Source: an uncultured Nocardioides sp. (GTDB lineage: Bacteria; Actinomycetota; Actinomycetes; Propionibacteriales; Nocardioidaceae). Taken from it: DNA of 9,033 bases. A program made the translations under genes and the position numbers. Shown in pieces: positions 1-6,532 of the stretch (within the stretch, counting starts at the first letter, position 1; each line of letters begins with the position of its first letter). Below the pieces are notes generated by a model. The model was not told where the DNA came from, did not search any database, and worked only from the letters and a program-made list of their open reading frames with translations. The stretch covers positions 1 to 9,033 of the forward strand of contig NZ_CAMPGZ010000172.1 in the NCBI RefSeq assembly GCF_946885725.1. The letters are read 5' to 3'.

Positions 1-496
1 GCGGGATGCCGACCCGGTCGAGCATCTCGATGGCCTTGGCGCGGGCCGCGGACTTCGAGACGTCGTTGTGGGCGCGGTAGGCCTCGCTGATCTGCATCCC
101 GATCGAGTAGAAGGGGTGCAGCGCGGTCAGCGGGTCCTGGAAGATCATGGCGACGTCGCCGCCGCGCACCGACTGCATCTGGTTGTTCGACAGGCCGACG
201 ATCTCGCGGCCGCCGACCCGGATGGAGCCGGACATCTGGGTGCGCTTGTAGTCGTGCAGGCCCATGATCGCCATGGACGAGACGCTCTTGCCGGAGCCGG
301 ACTCCCCCACGATGCCGAGCGTGGAGCCCTGCTCGAGCGTGTAGGAGAGATCGGTCACCGCGTGCACGATGCCGTCGGCGGTCGGGAACTTCACGGTGAG
401 GTTCTCGACCACGAGGTACGGCTCGGTACCGGGAGAGCCCGCGGGTGTGTTGCCCGGCTCCGTGGTGTGGCGCGGGCTGAGGACGTTGTCGGTCAT
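1..496 (-). CDS. Peptide/nickel-type ABC importer ATPase, DppD/OppD-like (C-terminus cut by window edge)
   Basis: This is the N-terminal 165 residues of a cytoplasmic ATPase that would power the two permeases encoded upstream. Translation of the minus strand from the ATG at 496-494 shows a Walker A motif GESGSGKS at residues 64-71. A Q-loop segment FQDPLTALHP lies around residues 119-128; this form is typical of the OppD/DppD subfamily. The frame is open to the window edge, so the ABC signature, Walker B and the C-terminal oligopeptide-ATPase extension are not visible. Residues 1-25 are a polar, Pro/Gly/Thr-rich leader before the ABC core starts near YLVVENLTV. The start overlaps the stop of the permease gene by 4 bp (ATGA), which implies translational coupling. 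A second ATPase (DppF/OppF-like) probably follows outside the window. The ABC importer ATPase call is secure; the substrate is unknown. Confidence 0.92.
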   Translation of the reverse strand, partial: MTDNVLSPRHTTEPGNTPAGSPGTEPYLVVENLTVKFPTADGIVHAVTDLSYTLEQGSTLGIVGESGSGKSVSSMAIMGLHDYKRTQMSGSIRVGGREIVGLSNNQMQSVRGGDVAMIFQDPLTALHPFYSIGMQISEAYRAHNDVSKSAARAKAIEMLDRVGIP

Positions 497-1488
497 GTCA
501 GGCGAACCCTCGGGTCGATGACGCTGTAGATGACGTCGACGACCATGTTCGCGATCACGATGAACGTGGCCGCGATGAGGACGGTCGCCGAGATGATGGG
601 CAGGTCCTTGCCGTTGATCGCGTCGAGCGCGCTCAGGCCGATGCCCTGGATGTCGAAGATCCGCTCGGTGAAGATCGTGCCGGCCAGCAGGAACGCGAAG
701 TCCAGGCCGAAGATCGTCACCACCGGGACCACGGCGGCACGGAAGGCGTGCTTGAGCGTCACGCGTCTCTCCGAGAGGCCCTTGGCTCGCGCGGTGCGGA
801 CGAAGTCCTCGTTGAGGGACTCGATCATCGAACCGCGACTGAACCGGGCGTAGGCCGTGGAGTAGGCCATGCCGAGGATCACCCAGGCGAGCAGCATGCC
901 CTTGACCCAGGCGACCGGGCCGTCCTCGATCGGTCCGAAGTAACCGCTCTCCGGGAAGATGCCCCACTGGCTGATCAGGAACAGCCAGCCCAGCAGGGCG
1001 AGCAGGTAGTAGGGGATGGCGTTGATGAACAAGCTGACGCCCACGATGCCCTTGTCGGCGATGGTCCCGCGTTTTCGGGCGGCCATGATGCCGAGCGTCA
1101 GTCCGACGGTCAGGAAGATCACGGCGCCGCCGAGGGCGATCGACAGGGTCGCCTTGAACCGTTCGGCGAGGTACTCCGTGACCGGCACCCTGAGCTTGAA
1201 CGAGACGCCCAGGCAGGGCGCCGGGCAGTCGATGGAGATCGCGCCGAGCTCGAACTCACCGCCGGTGAAGATCTGCTTCATGTACTCGCCGTACTGCTCG
1301 GTCACGGGCCGATCCAGGCCGAGCGAGTGACGGATGTTCTCAAGTCGCGCGGGCGTGCACCGGGTCTCCGGGCAATAGGCCAGCGCGGGGTCGGCCGGCC
1401 CGTAGAAGAAGAGGGCGAAGACGGCCACGGACACCACCAGGAGCACGAGGACTCCGGAGATGATGCGCCGCACGATGTATCCGAACAT
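493..1488 (-). CDS. Peptide/nickel-type ABC transporter permease, DppB-like
   Basis: This 331-residue integral membrane protein is one of the two pore-forming subunits of the importer. The N-terminus MFGYIVRRIISGVLVLLVVS is the usual first transmembrane helix of the DppB/OppB family. A long extracytoplasmic segment (about residues 30-110) precedes the core of roughly five more helices. The cytoplasmic EAA loop that contacts the ATPase is clear at residues 228-252 (RTARAKGLSERRVTLKHAFR). The C-terminus YSVIDPRVRL is also typical. The extracytoplasmic segment holds four cysteines, C39 and C44 (CPETRC) and C88 and C92 (CPAPC), which could form disulfides. The ATG at 1488 is supported by a GAGGAG ribosome-binding site at 1503-1498, 9 nt away. 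Length is normal for the family. The stop overlaps the ATPase start by 4 bp. A hairpin at 1532-1578 lies upstream, so expression may be lower than that of the binding protein. Confidence 0.95.
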   Translation of the reverse strand: MFGYIVRRIISGVLVLLVVSVAVFALFFYGPADPALAYCPETRCTPARLENIRHSLGLDRPVTEQYGEYMKQIFTGGEFELGAISIDCPAPCLGVSFKLRVPVTEYLAERFKATLSIALGGAVIFLTVGLTLGIMAARKRGTIADKGIVGVSLFINAIPYYLLALLGWLFLISQWGIFPESGYFGPIEDGPVAWVKGMLLAWVILGMAYSTAYARFSRGSMIESLNEDFVRTARAKGLSERRVTLKHAFRAAVVPVVTIFGLDFAFLLAGTIFTERIFDIQGIGLSALDAINGKDLPIISATVLIAATFIVIANMVVDVIYSVIDPRVRLT

Positions 1489-1531
1489 GGAGCGGGACTC
1501 CTCGACGATGAGGGCAGGACAGCGTGGTGAT

Positions 1532-1578
1532 GTCTGGCCGATGGGGGGCGGGGAGCCCCGCCCCCCATCGGGTCAGAC
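1532..1578 (-). promoter_or_regulatory. Strong intergenic hairpin between binding-protein and permease genes
   Basis: The arms 1538-1553 and 1556-1571 are perfect inverted complements of 16 bp, almost all G:C, with a 2-nt loop. After a small internal loop (1537 against 1572-1573), a further 5-bp stem pairs 1532-1536 with 1574-1578. In the minus-strand transcript the structure lies 39 nt after the binding-protein stop and 43 nt before the permease start. No U-tract follows, so it is not a classical Rho-independent terminator. Known parallels in other binding-protein operons suggest a partial terminator or an RNA-stabilising stem that protects the upstream binding-protein message. The structure is seen directly; the role is inferred. 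Confidence 0.75.
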
Positions 1579-1583
1579 TACGC

Positions 1584-1598
1584 CTCGGCGGAGCCGAG
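1584..1598 (-). promoter_or_regulatory. Small GC hairpin after the binding-protein stop codon
   Basis: CTCGGC at 1584-1589 and GCCGAG at 1593-1598 form a 6-bp perfect stem with a 3-nt loop. In the minus transcript it lies 19 nt past the binding-protein stop, just before the much stronger hairpin at 1532-1578. The two may act together in 3'-end processing or attenuation. A 6-bp stem in GC-rich DNA can occur by chance. Confidence 0.4.
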
Positions 1599-1617
1599 AC
1601 ACCTTCTCAGGCGTACG

Positions 1618-3378
1618 TCACTTGGTGATGTACATCCGCTGGAAGGTCGGCATGCCACGCACGTTGTCGTTGGCCATGCCGCCGACCTTCGAACCGTGGA
1701 TCATCGCCACACCGCCGTAGCCGGTGACGACCGCCGGGTAGTACTCCTCTTCCATCTTCTGGTCGAACTCGCCCCAGGCCTCGACGGCGTCCTCGGGCGA
1801 CAGCTCGTCGAGGATGCGGTTCTGCTCCGCGTCCATCTCCTTGACCTTGAAGTTGGCCGGGTTCGGCATGCCCTCGAGGCCGACGAGCTCGCCCGCCCAC
1901 TGAGCCGGGAACCACGAGCCGCCGGACGGCCAGTCGGAGCACCAGCCGCTGGAGCGGACGTTGATCGGGCTGTTGTAGTCGGTGCGGTCCGTACGGATCG
2001 TCTCGACGGTCGACGCGATCGGGGTGGCCTTGAAGCCACCGGCCTCGAGGCCCTTGACGATGGCGTCCTTGGCGGCGACGGACTGCTCGTCGTCGCTGGC
2101 GAAGAGGAACTTGATCTCGAAGCCCTCGGCGCCGGCCTTCTTCAGCAGCTCCTTCGACTTCTCCGGGTCGGTGTTCACGCCACCGATGCCGAGAGCGTCG
2201 TACTCCTTACGACCGGCGGTGCCGGGCGGGAGGATGGAGGTACCCGGAACGCGGGTGACACCGACGATGTCGCCGGCGGCCTTCCACGCGTCCTCGTACG
2301 GGTAGGCGTAGCCGATCGCACGACGGACGTCGATGTCCTTGATCTTCGTCATGTCGAGGTACCACATGAACGTGCAGGGCTGCGTGCCCGTGACCAGGCG
2401 CTCCTTGTCCGACTGGATCTGTCGGTACGACGACGCCGAGACGTTGTCGTAGGTCAGCGTGGTCTGCGCCGAGCCGTTGTCGTTCAGGATGATGTTCTCG
2501 ATCTTGGCGGTGTCCTGAGCGAACTTGAACTCCCACCCGTCGACCATCTGGATACGACCCGGGTCGGTGTTCGGGTCCCAGTGCTCGTTCTTGGTCAGGG
2601 TCAGGCTCGTGCCCGCCTTGTAGTCCGCGAACTTGTACGGGCCCGTGGCGAGCGGGTGCTGGCCGTAGGACTCCGGGTTGTCCTTCGCCTCGGGGATCGC
2701 GGTGAAGGCCGGGAACGAGGCGTAGTAGTCCATGTCGGAGAACGGACGACGCATCTTGATGGTGATGTCGTTGCCGTTGACCTCGACGCCCTTGTACTCG
2801 CCCTTGTCCTTGAAGGGACCCTTGTACTTGTCGCCGTCCAGGAAGAACGTCGTCTGGTACGTCGGGCCGTCGGGCAGCTCCTCGATCGCGAAGGAACGCT
2901 TGATCGCGTACGCGACGTCCTCCGCCTTCACGTCCGTGCCGTCCTCGTACTTGAGGCCGTCACGCAGGGTGAAGGTCCACTCGGTGTTGTCCTCGTTGGG
3001 CTTGCCGAGGTCGGTGGCCATGTCGGGGATCAGCTGCATGTCGTTGGTCTCCTCGTTGTACGCGTACTGCGTCAACGAGCGGGTGACCAGGTCGGACAGG
3101 ATCGCCGTCGAGTCGGTGTAGTAGGCCTGAGTCGGGTCCAGGGTCGACGGGGCGACCGCGGTCAGGACGGTGAGCGTCCCACCCTCGGAGGCGTCGTCCG
3201 GGACCGGAGCCGGAGCCTCACGGTCCGGGTCCTTGAACGAACCGGCCGCGCCACCCTTCGGGTCGAAGGTCGGCTCGTCGCCGGCCTCCCCGTTGGAGCT
3301 CCCGCTGCCTCCACCACAGGCAGCGAGCGTCATCATCGCAGCTACGGCTAGCGCCGCAGCTGGCTTCTTCATACGCAT
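1618..3378 (-). CDS. ABC transporter substrate-binding lipoprotein, family 5 (peptide/nickel/opine type)
   Basis: This 586-residue secreted lipoprotein captures the cargo outside the membrane and hands it to the two permeases. It has a short basic start (MRMKK), a hydrophobic signal core and a lipobox TLAAC with the lipidated cysteine at residue 21. A flexible Gly/Ser/Asp/Pro-rich tether runs to about residue 66. The SBP_bac_5 signature region is visible at about residues 114-163: LIPDMATDL, then WTFTLRDGLKYEDGTDVKAEDV, then AYAIKRSF. Length is near the upper part of the usual range for these proteins. The ATG at 3378 sits 11 nt after an AGGTG; a second in-frame ATG at 3372 is possible and changes only two residues. 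The gene lies 52 nt after the upstream permease stop, so it is probably cotranscribed with it. The family suggests oligopeptides, but dipeptides, nickel, opines or glycosides cannot be excluded. Confidence 0.95.
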   Translation of the reverse strand: MRMKKPAAALAVAAMMTLAACGGGSGSSNGEAGDEPTFDPKGGAAGSFKDPDREAPAPVPDDASEGGTLTVLTAVAPSTLDPTQAYYTDSTAILSDLVTRSLTQYAYNEETNDMQLIPDMATDLGKPNEDNTEWTFTLRDGLKYEDGTDVKAEDVAYAIKRSFAIEELPDGPTYQTTFFLDGDKYKGPFKDKGEYKGVEVNGNDITIKMRRPFSDMDYYASFPAFTAIPEAKDNPESYGQHPLATGPYKFADYKAGTSLTLTKNEHWDPNTDPGRIQMVDGWEFKFAQDTAKIENIILNDNGSAQTTLTYDNVSASSYRQIQSDKERLVTGTQPCTFMWYLDMTKIKDIDVRRAIGYAYPYEDAWKAAGDIVGVTRVPGTSILPPGTAGRKEYDALGIGGVNTDPEKSKELLKKAGAEGFEIKFLFASDDEQSVAAKDAIVKGLEAGGFKATPIASTVETIRTDRTDYNSPINVRSSGWCSDWPSGGSWFPAQWAGELVGLEGMPNPANFKVKEMDAEQNRILDELSPEDAVEAWGEFDQKMEEEYYPAVVTGYGGVAMIHGSKVGGMANDNVRGMPTFQRMYITK

Positions 3379-3380
3379 CT

Positions 3381-3394
3381 AGGTGTACCCACCT
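3381..3394 (-). promoter_or_regulatory. Ribosome-binding site of the binding-protein gene, inside a small stem
   Basis: On the minus strand AGGTG (3394-3390) is the best Shine-Dalgarno match, 11 nt before the ATG at 3378. It is followed by GGTA and then CACCT (3385-3381), which is its exact complement. A 5-bp stem with a 4-nt loop could therefore cover the site. The RBS call is reasonable given the strong lipoprotein start. Any regulation by the stem is speculative. Confidence 0.45.
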
Positions 3395-3430
3395 CTCTTG
3401 GCTGGTCGATGCATCCCTCCGGCGTCATGT

Positions 3431-4429
3431 TCACCGGCGAGTCTTGGGGTCGAAGGCGTCGCGTACGGCGTCTCCGAGAAGGTTCAACGCGACCACCAGC
3501 AGGAAGACCCCGACCAGCGGTGCGTAGAGATAGAGCGGATAAGTGTTGAAGAACGGCACAGCGCTGTTGATCGTCTGGCCCCACGACGGGATGCCGACGA
3601 CACCGATGCCGAGGTAGGCCAGACCGGCCTCGGCGGCCACGAACGCGGGCAGGCCCAGAGAGATCGACACGACGATCGGCGCGATCAGGTTGGGCAGCAG
3701 CTCCTTGAACAGGATCCGCCGCGTCGGCACGCCGATGACCCGGGCCGCCTGGATGAACTCGCGCTCACGCAGCGACAGCACCTCACCGCGCACGAGGCGG
3801 GCCAGGGTCATCCAGCCGAACAACGTCAGCACGAGCAGCAGCGCGGTGAACTGCCAGAACTTCAGCGCCTCCGGCTGGTTGCCGAACCGGCTCACGATGA
3901 TCGGAGCCAGGGCCAGCGCGACCAGGAGGAACGGCAGCGACAGGAAGACGTCGATGATGAAGTTGATGACCTTGTCGAGCCAGCCGCGGCTGAAGCCGGC
4001 CAGCAGGCCGATCGAGACGCCGATGAGCGTCGCCGCGAGCGTCGACACGGTCGCCACGGTCAGCGACGTACGCGCTCCGTAGAACCAGTCGGCGAGGTTG
4101 TCGTGCCCGGTGTTGGGCGCGATGCCGAGCGGCGCCTCCCAGGTGAACCCGTGGTCAGGGGGACCGATCAGCGGGAAGTTGAACTGGTCGAGGTCATCCG
4201 ACGGGCTGCCCGCGCGAAGCTCGACGCCGAACAGGCGGGTGAGCAGCGGCGCGAAGATCGCGATGAGCACGAAGAACAGGACGATGATCATGCACGCGAC
4301 CGCGATCTTGTCCGACTTGAGTCGTCCGACGGCGATCTGGACGGGTGAACGTCCGGCGATCTCCTGCTTGACGACCTCCGGCTCTGCCGGCAGGTCCTGC
4401 TGCGACATCTCCGTGGGCGAGATACCCAT
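3431..4429 (-). CDS. Peptide/nickel-type ABC transporter permease, DppC-like
   Basis: This is the second membrane subunit of the importer, 332 residues from the chosen start. The DppC-type architecture is clear: a cytoplasmic N-terminus with the short pre-helix region RSPVQIAVGRLKSDK, a first helix at about residues 43-63, an extracytoplasmic loop, and the core helices. The EAA loop is at about residues 223-254 (FIQAARVIGVPTRRILFKEL). The family motif EAGLAYLGIGV...PSWG follows at 267-283. The usual GTDxLGRD element after the first loop appears only in degenerate form, near NTGHDNLADWFYGARTSL (residues 106-123). I chose ATG 4429 because AAAGG sits 5 nt upstream. The frame stays open to an ATG at 4498, but that one lacks support and adds a basic tail unlike the family. 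An ATG at 4408 has a poorly placed RBS. It is the first gene of the operon; its promoter should lie in 4430-4637. Confidence 0.93.
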   Translation of the reverse strand: MGISPTEMSQQDLPAEPEVVKQEIAGRSPVQIAVGRLKSDKIAVACMIIVLFFVLIAIFAPLLTRLFGVELRAGSPSDDLDQFNFPLIGPPDHGFTWEAPLGIAPNTGHDNLADWFYGARTSLTVATVSTLAATLIGVSIGLLAGFSRGWLDKVINFIIDVFLSLPFLLVALALAPIIVSRFGNQPEALKFWQFTALLLVLTLFGWMTLARLVRGEVLSLREREFIQAARVIGVPTRRILFKELLPNLIAPIVVSISLGLPAFVAAEAGLAYLGIGVVGIPSWGQTINSAVPFFNTYPLYLYAPLVGVFLLVVALNLLGDAVRDAFDPKTRR

Positions 4430-4432
4430 GGT

Positions 4433-4439
4433 CACCTTT
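4433..4439 (-). promoter_or_regulatory. Ribosome-binding site fixing the DppC-like permease start at 4429
   Basis: Reading the minus strand, AAAGGTG lies at 4439-4433, and AAAGG is 5 nt from the ATG at 4429-4427. This is the best-placed Shine-Dalgarno match in the region and is the reason for preferring 4429 over the longer frame from 4498. Confidence 0.6.
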
Positions 4440-4491
4440 CTGGTCGAGGCTGGTCCCGAGAGTCTTGGACGCCGCCGGGTGAGGCGCGCAC

Positions 4492-4521
4492 CAGTCACTG
4501 ACCACGAAACCGAAGTGACTG
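4492..4521. promoter_or_regulatory. 8-bp inverted repeat upstream of the ABC operon (possible operator)
   Basis: CAGTCACT at 4492-4499 and AGTGACTG at 4514-4521 are perfect inverted complements separated by 14 bp. A TACAGT hexamer on the minus strand (4523-4518) fits the actinobacterial -10 pattern TAnnnT and overlaps the right arm. No convincing -35 lies at the expected distance. If TACAGT were used, the leader to the ATG at 4429 would be about 80 nt. A regulator bound here would block that promoter. The repeat is real; the function is inferred. Confidence 0.35.
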
Positions 4522-4554
4522 TAGACGACGGGCGGACTCTGTTTGGGTCACAAG

Positions 4555-4573
4555 CGGTAACGAATTGATACCG
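4555..4573. promoter_or_regulatory. 19-bp near-palindrome upstream of the ABC operon (possible operator)
   Basis: CGGTAAC (4555-4561) and GATACCG (4567-4573) are inverted arms matching at 6 of 7 positions around the centre GAATT. It lies in the only AT-richer patch of the intergenic region. Size and symmetry suit a dimeric helix-turn-helix repressor, but I cannot assign a family. Confidence 0.35.
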
Positions 4574-4596
4574 ACAATCGGGGGCGTTTCATCTGA

Positions 4597-4618
4597 TGTC
4601 ACAGCGCTGTCACGGCGC
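4597..4618. repeat. Tandem 11-bp direct repeat with embedded palindrome
   Basis: TGTCACAGCGC (4597-4607) is followed immediately by TGTCACGGCGC (4608-4618), differing at one position. A third partial copy may begin with TGTT at 4619. The 11-bp period places both copies on the same face of the helix, as cooperative regulator sites often are. The junction also contains a perfect 10-bp palindrome ACAGCGCTGT (4601-4610). It lies between the aspS hairpin and the transporter operon. Confidence 0.4.
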
Positions 4619-4637
4619 TGTTGCGCGAGCGACGAAA

Positions 4638-4675
4638 GGTGTCGGTTTCCCAGCAGATGCTGGGAAACCGACACC
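4638..4675 (-). terminator. Transcription terminator-like hairpin after aspS
   Basis: The arms 4638-4655 and 4658-4675 are perfectly complementary over 18 bp with a 2-nt loop. In the minus direction the stem starts 36 nt past the aspS stop and is followed by TTTCGTC, a short and interrupted T run. It very likely ends the MBL-hisS-aspS transcript. Actinobacterial terminators often lack long U-tracts. AAA and CTT flank the stem, so some function in the other direction is possible, though no plus-strand gene ends here. Confidence 0.75.
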
Positions 4676-4711
4676 CTTGTGCGACTCGTGTGACTGGTGT
4701 TGCTGCTGTGC

Positions 4712-6532
4712 TCAGGAGGCGGTGGTCGTGCCCCCGGCACCGTCCTGGCCGGACCGGTCCGCGGCCGGTGTCGGTATCGCGTCGACGCCCGCCTCGCGGC
4801 GCTGCTCGGGCGTGATCGGGGCCGGCGCGGCGGTCAGCGGGTCGTAGCCGCCGCCGGTCTTGGGGAACGCGATGACCTCGCGGATCGAGTCCACCCCGGC
4901 GAGCAGCGCGCAGATCCGGTCCCAGCCGAAGGCGATGCCGCCGTGCGGCGGGGCGCCGTACTTGAAGGCGTTGAGCAGGAAGCCGAACTTCTCCTCGGCC
5001 TCGGCCTCCCCGAGACCCATCACCTCGAAGACCCGCTTCTGGATGTCCTCGCGGTGGATACGGATCGAGCCGCCACCGATCTCGTTGCCGTTGCAGACGA
5101 TGTCGTAGGCGTAGGCCAGCGCGCTGCCCGGGTCCTTGTCGAAGGTGTCGAGGCACTCCTCCTTGGGCGAGGTGAACGCGTGGTGCACGGCGGTCCACGC
5201 GCCGCTGCCCACGGCCACGTCGCCGGCGGCGGTCGCCTCGTCGGCGGGCTCGAACAGCGGGGCGTCGACCACCCACACGAAGCTCCACGCGGACTCGTCG
5301 ATCAGGCCGCAGCGCCGACCGATCTCGAGGCGGGCGGCGCCGAGCAGCGCTCGGGTCGACTTCACCGGGCCGGCGCCGAAGAACGCGCAGTCGCCAGGCT
5401 TGGCGCCGACGTGGGCGGCCAGCCCGGCCCGCTCCTCCTCGGACAGGTTCTTCGCGACCGGGCCGCCGAGCTCGCCGTCCTCTTGGAACAGCACGTAGGC
5501 GAGGCCGCGGGCGCCACGTTGCTTGGCCCACTCCTGCCAGGCGTCGAGCTGCTTGCGCGGCTGGCTCGCGCCGCCGGGCATGACCACGGCTCCGACGTAC
5601 GGCGCCTGGAACACGCGGAACGGCGTGTCGCGGAAGTACTCCGTGCAGTCGACGAGCTCCTGGCCCATGCGCAGGTCGGGCTTGTCGCTTCCGAAGCGCG
5701 CCATCGCCTCGTGGTAGGTCATCCGCTCGATCGGCGTCTTGATGTCGTGACCGACCAGCTTCCAGAGCGCGGCGAGGATCTCCTCCGACAGCTCGATCAC
5801 GTCGTCCTGGTCGATGAAGCTCATCTCGACGTCGAGCTGGGTGAACTCCGGCTGCCGGTCGGCGCGGAAGTCCTCGTCGCGGTAGCAGCGCGCGATCTGG
5901 TAGTAGCGCTCCATCCCGCCGACCATCAGCAGCTGCTTGAACAGCTGAGGGCTCTGCGGCAGGGCGTACCAGCTGCCCGGGCGCAGCCGCGCGGGCACCA
6001 GGAAGTCGCGCGCGCCCTCGGGCGTGCTGCGGGTGAGGGTGGGCGTCTCGACCTCGACGAACTCGTGCCGGGCGAGCACCTCGCGGGCGGCCCGGTTGAC
6101 CTCGGAGCGGAGCCGGAGGGCCCTGCTCGGGCCGGTGCGGCGCAGGTCGAGGTAGCGGTGCTGGAGGCGGGTCTCCTCCCCCACCTCGACGTGGTCGTCG
6201 ATGGGGAACGGCAGCGGGGCGCTCGGGCTGAGCACCTCGACGCCGCCGTCGTGGTCGGCGATGACCTCGATCTCGCCGGTGGGCAGGTTCGGGTTCTGGT
6301 TGCCCTCCGGTCGCCTGGAGACCTGCCCGGTGATCTTCAGGCAGTACTCGGCGCGCAGGTGGTGGGCGACCTCCTCGTCGCGGATGACGACCTGGACGAC
6401 GCCGGAGGCCTCGCGCAGGTCGATGAACGCGACGCCGCCGTGGTCGCGCCGGCGGGCCACCCAGCCCGCGAGGGTGACGGTCTGGCCGACGTGCTCGGCG
6501 CGGAGGGCGCCGGCGTCATGGGTGCGGATCAC
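4712..6532 (-). CDS. aspS: Aspartyl-tRNA synthetase (probably non-discriminating Asp/Asn type)
   Basis: This 606-residue cytoplasmic class II synthetase charges tRNA-Asp. The N-terminal OB-fold anticodon-binding domain covers about residues 1-105 ([18 protein letters not shown] at 23-40). The catalytic core shows motif 1 around 155-175 ([20 protein letters not shown]), motif 2 at 217-236 ([18 protein letters not shown]) and motif 3 at 532-558 (GIAFGWDR...REVIAFPK). The bacterial insertion domain lies between motifs 2 and 3. Residue H31 is the histidine I recall from non-discriminating bacterial AspRS, where discriminating enzymes such as that of E. coli have leucine. The enzyme may therefore also make Asp-tRNA-Asn for GatCAB. 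The GTG start at 6532 gives the family N-terminus MIRTHDAG and shares one base with the hisS stop (TAGTG), so translation is coupled. About 20 C-terminal residues form a polar, low-complexity tail. Confidence 0.98.
   Translation of the reverse strand: MIRTHDAGALRAEHVGQTVTLAGWVARRRDHGGVAFIDLREASGVVQVVIRDEEVAHHLRAEYCLKITGQVSRRPEGNQNPNLPTGEIEVIADHDGGVEVLSPSAPLPFPIDDHVEVGEETRLQHRYLDLRRTGPSRALRLRSEVNRAAREVLARHEFVEVETPTLTRSTPEGARDFLVPARLRPGSWYALPQSPQLFKQLLMVGGMERYYQIARCYRDEDFRADRQPEFTQLDVEMSFIDQDDVIELSEEILAALWKLVGHDIKTPIERMTYHEAMARFGSDKPDLRMGQELVDCTEYFRDTPFRVFQAPYVGAVVMPGGASQPRKQLDAWQEWAKQRGARGLAYVLFQEDGELGGPVAKNLSEEERAGLAAHVGAKPGDCAFFGAGPVKSTRALLGAARLEIGRRCGLIDESAWSFVWVVDAPLFEPADEATAAGDVAVGSGAWTAVHHAFTSPKEECLDTFDKDPGSALAYAYDIVCNGNEIGGGSIRIHREDIQKRVFEVMGLGEAEAEEKFGFLLNAFKYGAPPHGGIAFGWDRICALLAGVDSIREVIAFPKTGGGYDPLTAAPAPITPEQRREAGVDAIPTPAADRSGQDGAGGTTTAS

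Noticed and set aside
1696..3351. 551-codon plus-strand frame opposite the binding-protein gene
   Set aside because: It has low-complexity composition (Val, Leu, Arg, Asp), no motifs and no ribosome-binding site. It is a mirror of the lipoprotein codons.
3383..4348. 321-codon plus-strand frame opposite the DppC-like permease
   Set aside because: It is Gln/Arg/Glu/Asp-rich nonsense typical of reading a membrane-protein gene backwards; the permease on the other strand has clear family motifs.
4430..4498. Longer form of the DppC-like permease starting at the ATG at 4498
   Set aside because: The extra 23 residues are Arg/Pro-rich and unlike the family. The ATG at 4429 has a well-placed AAAGG, and the candidate promoter elements would leave little leader for the longer form.
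4492..4521. Possible GlnR box (GTCAC ... GAAAC ... GTGAC) upstream of the transporter
   Set aside because: The half-sites are present, but the spacings are 7 and 4 bp instead of the regular 6 bp I recall for GlnR sites, so the match is not good enough to name.
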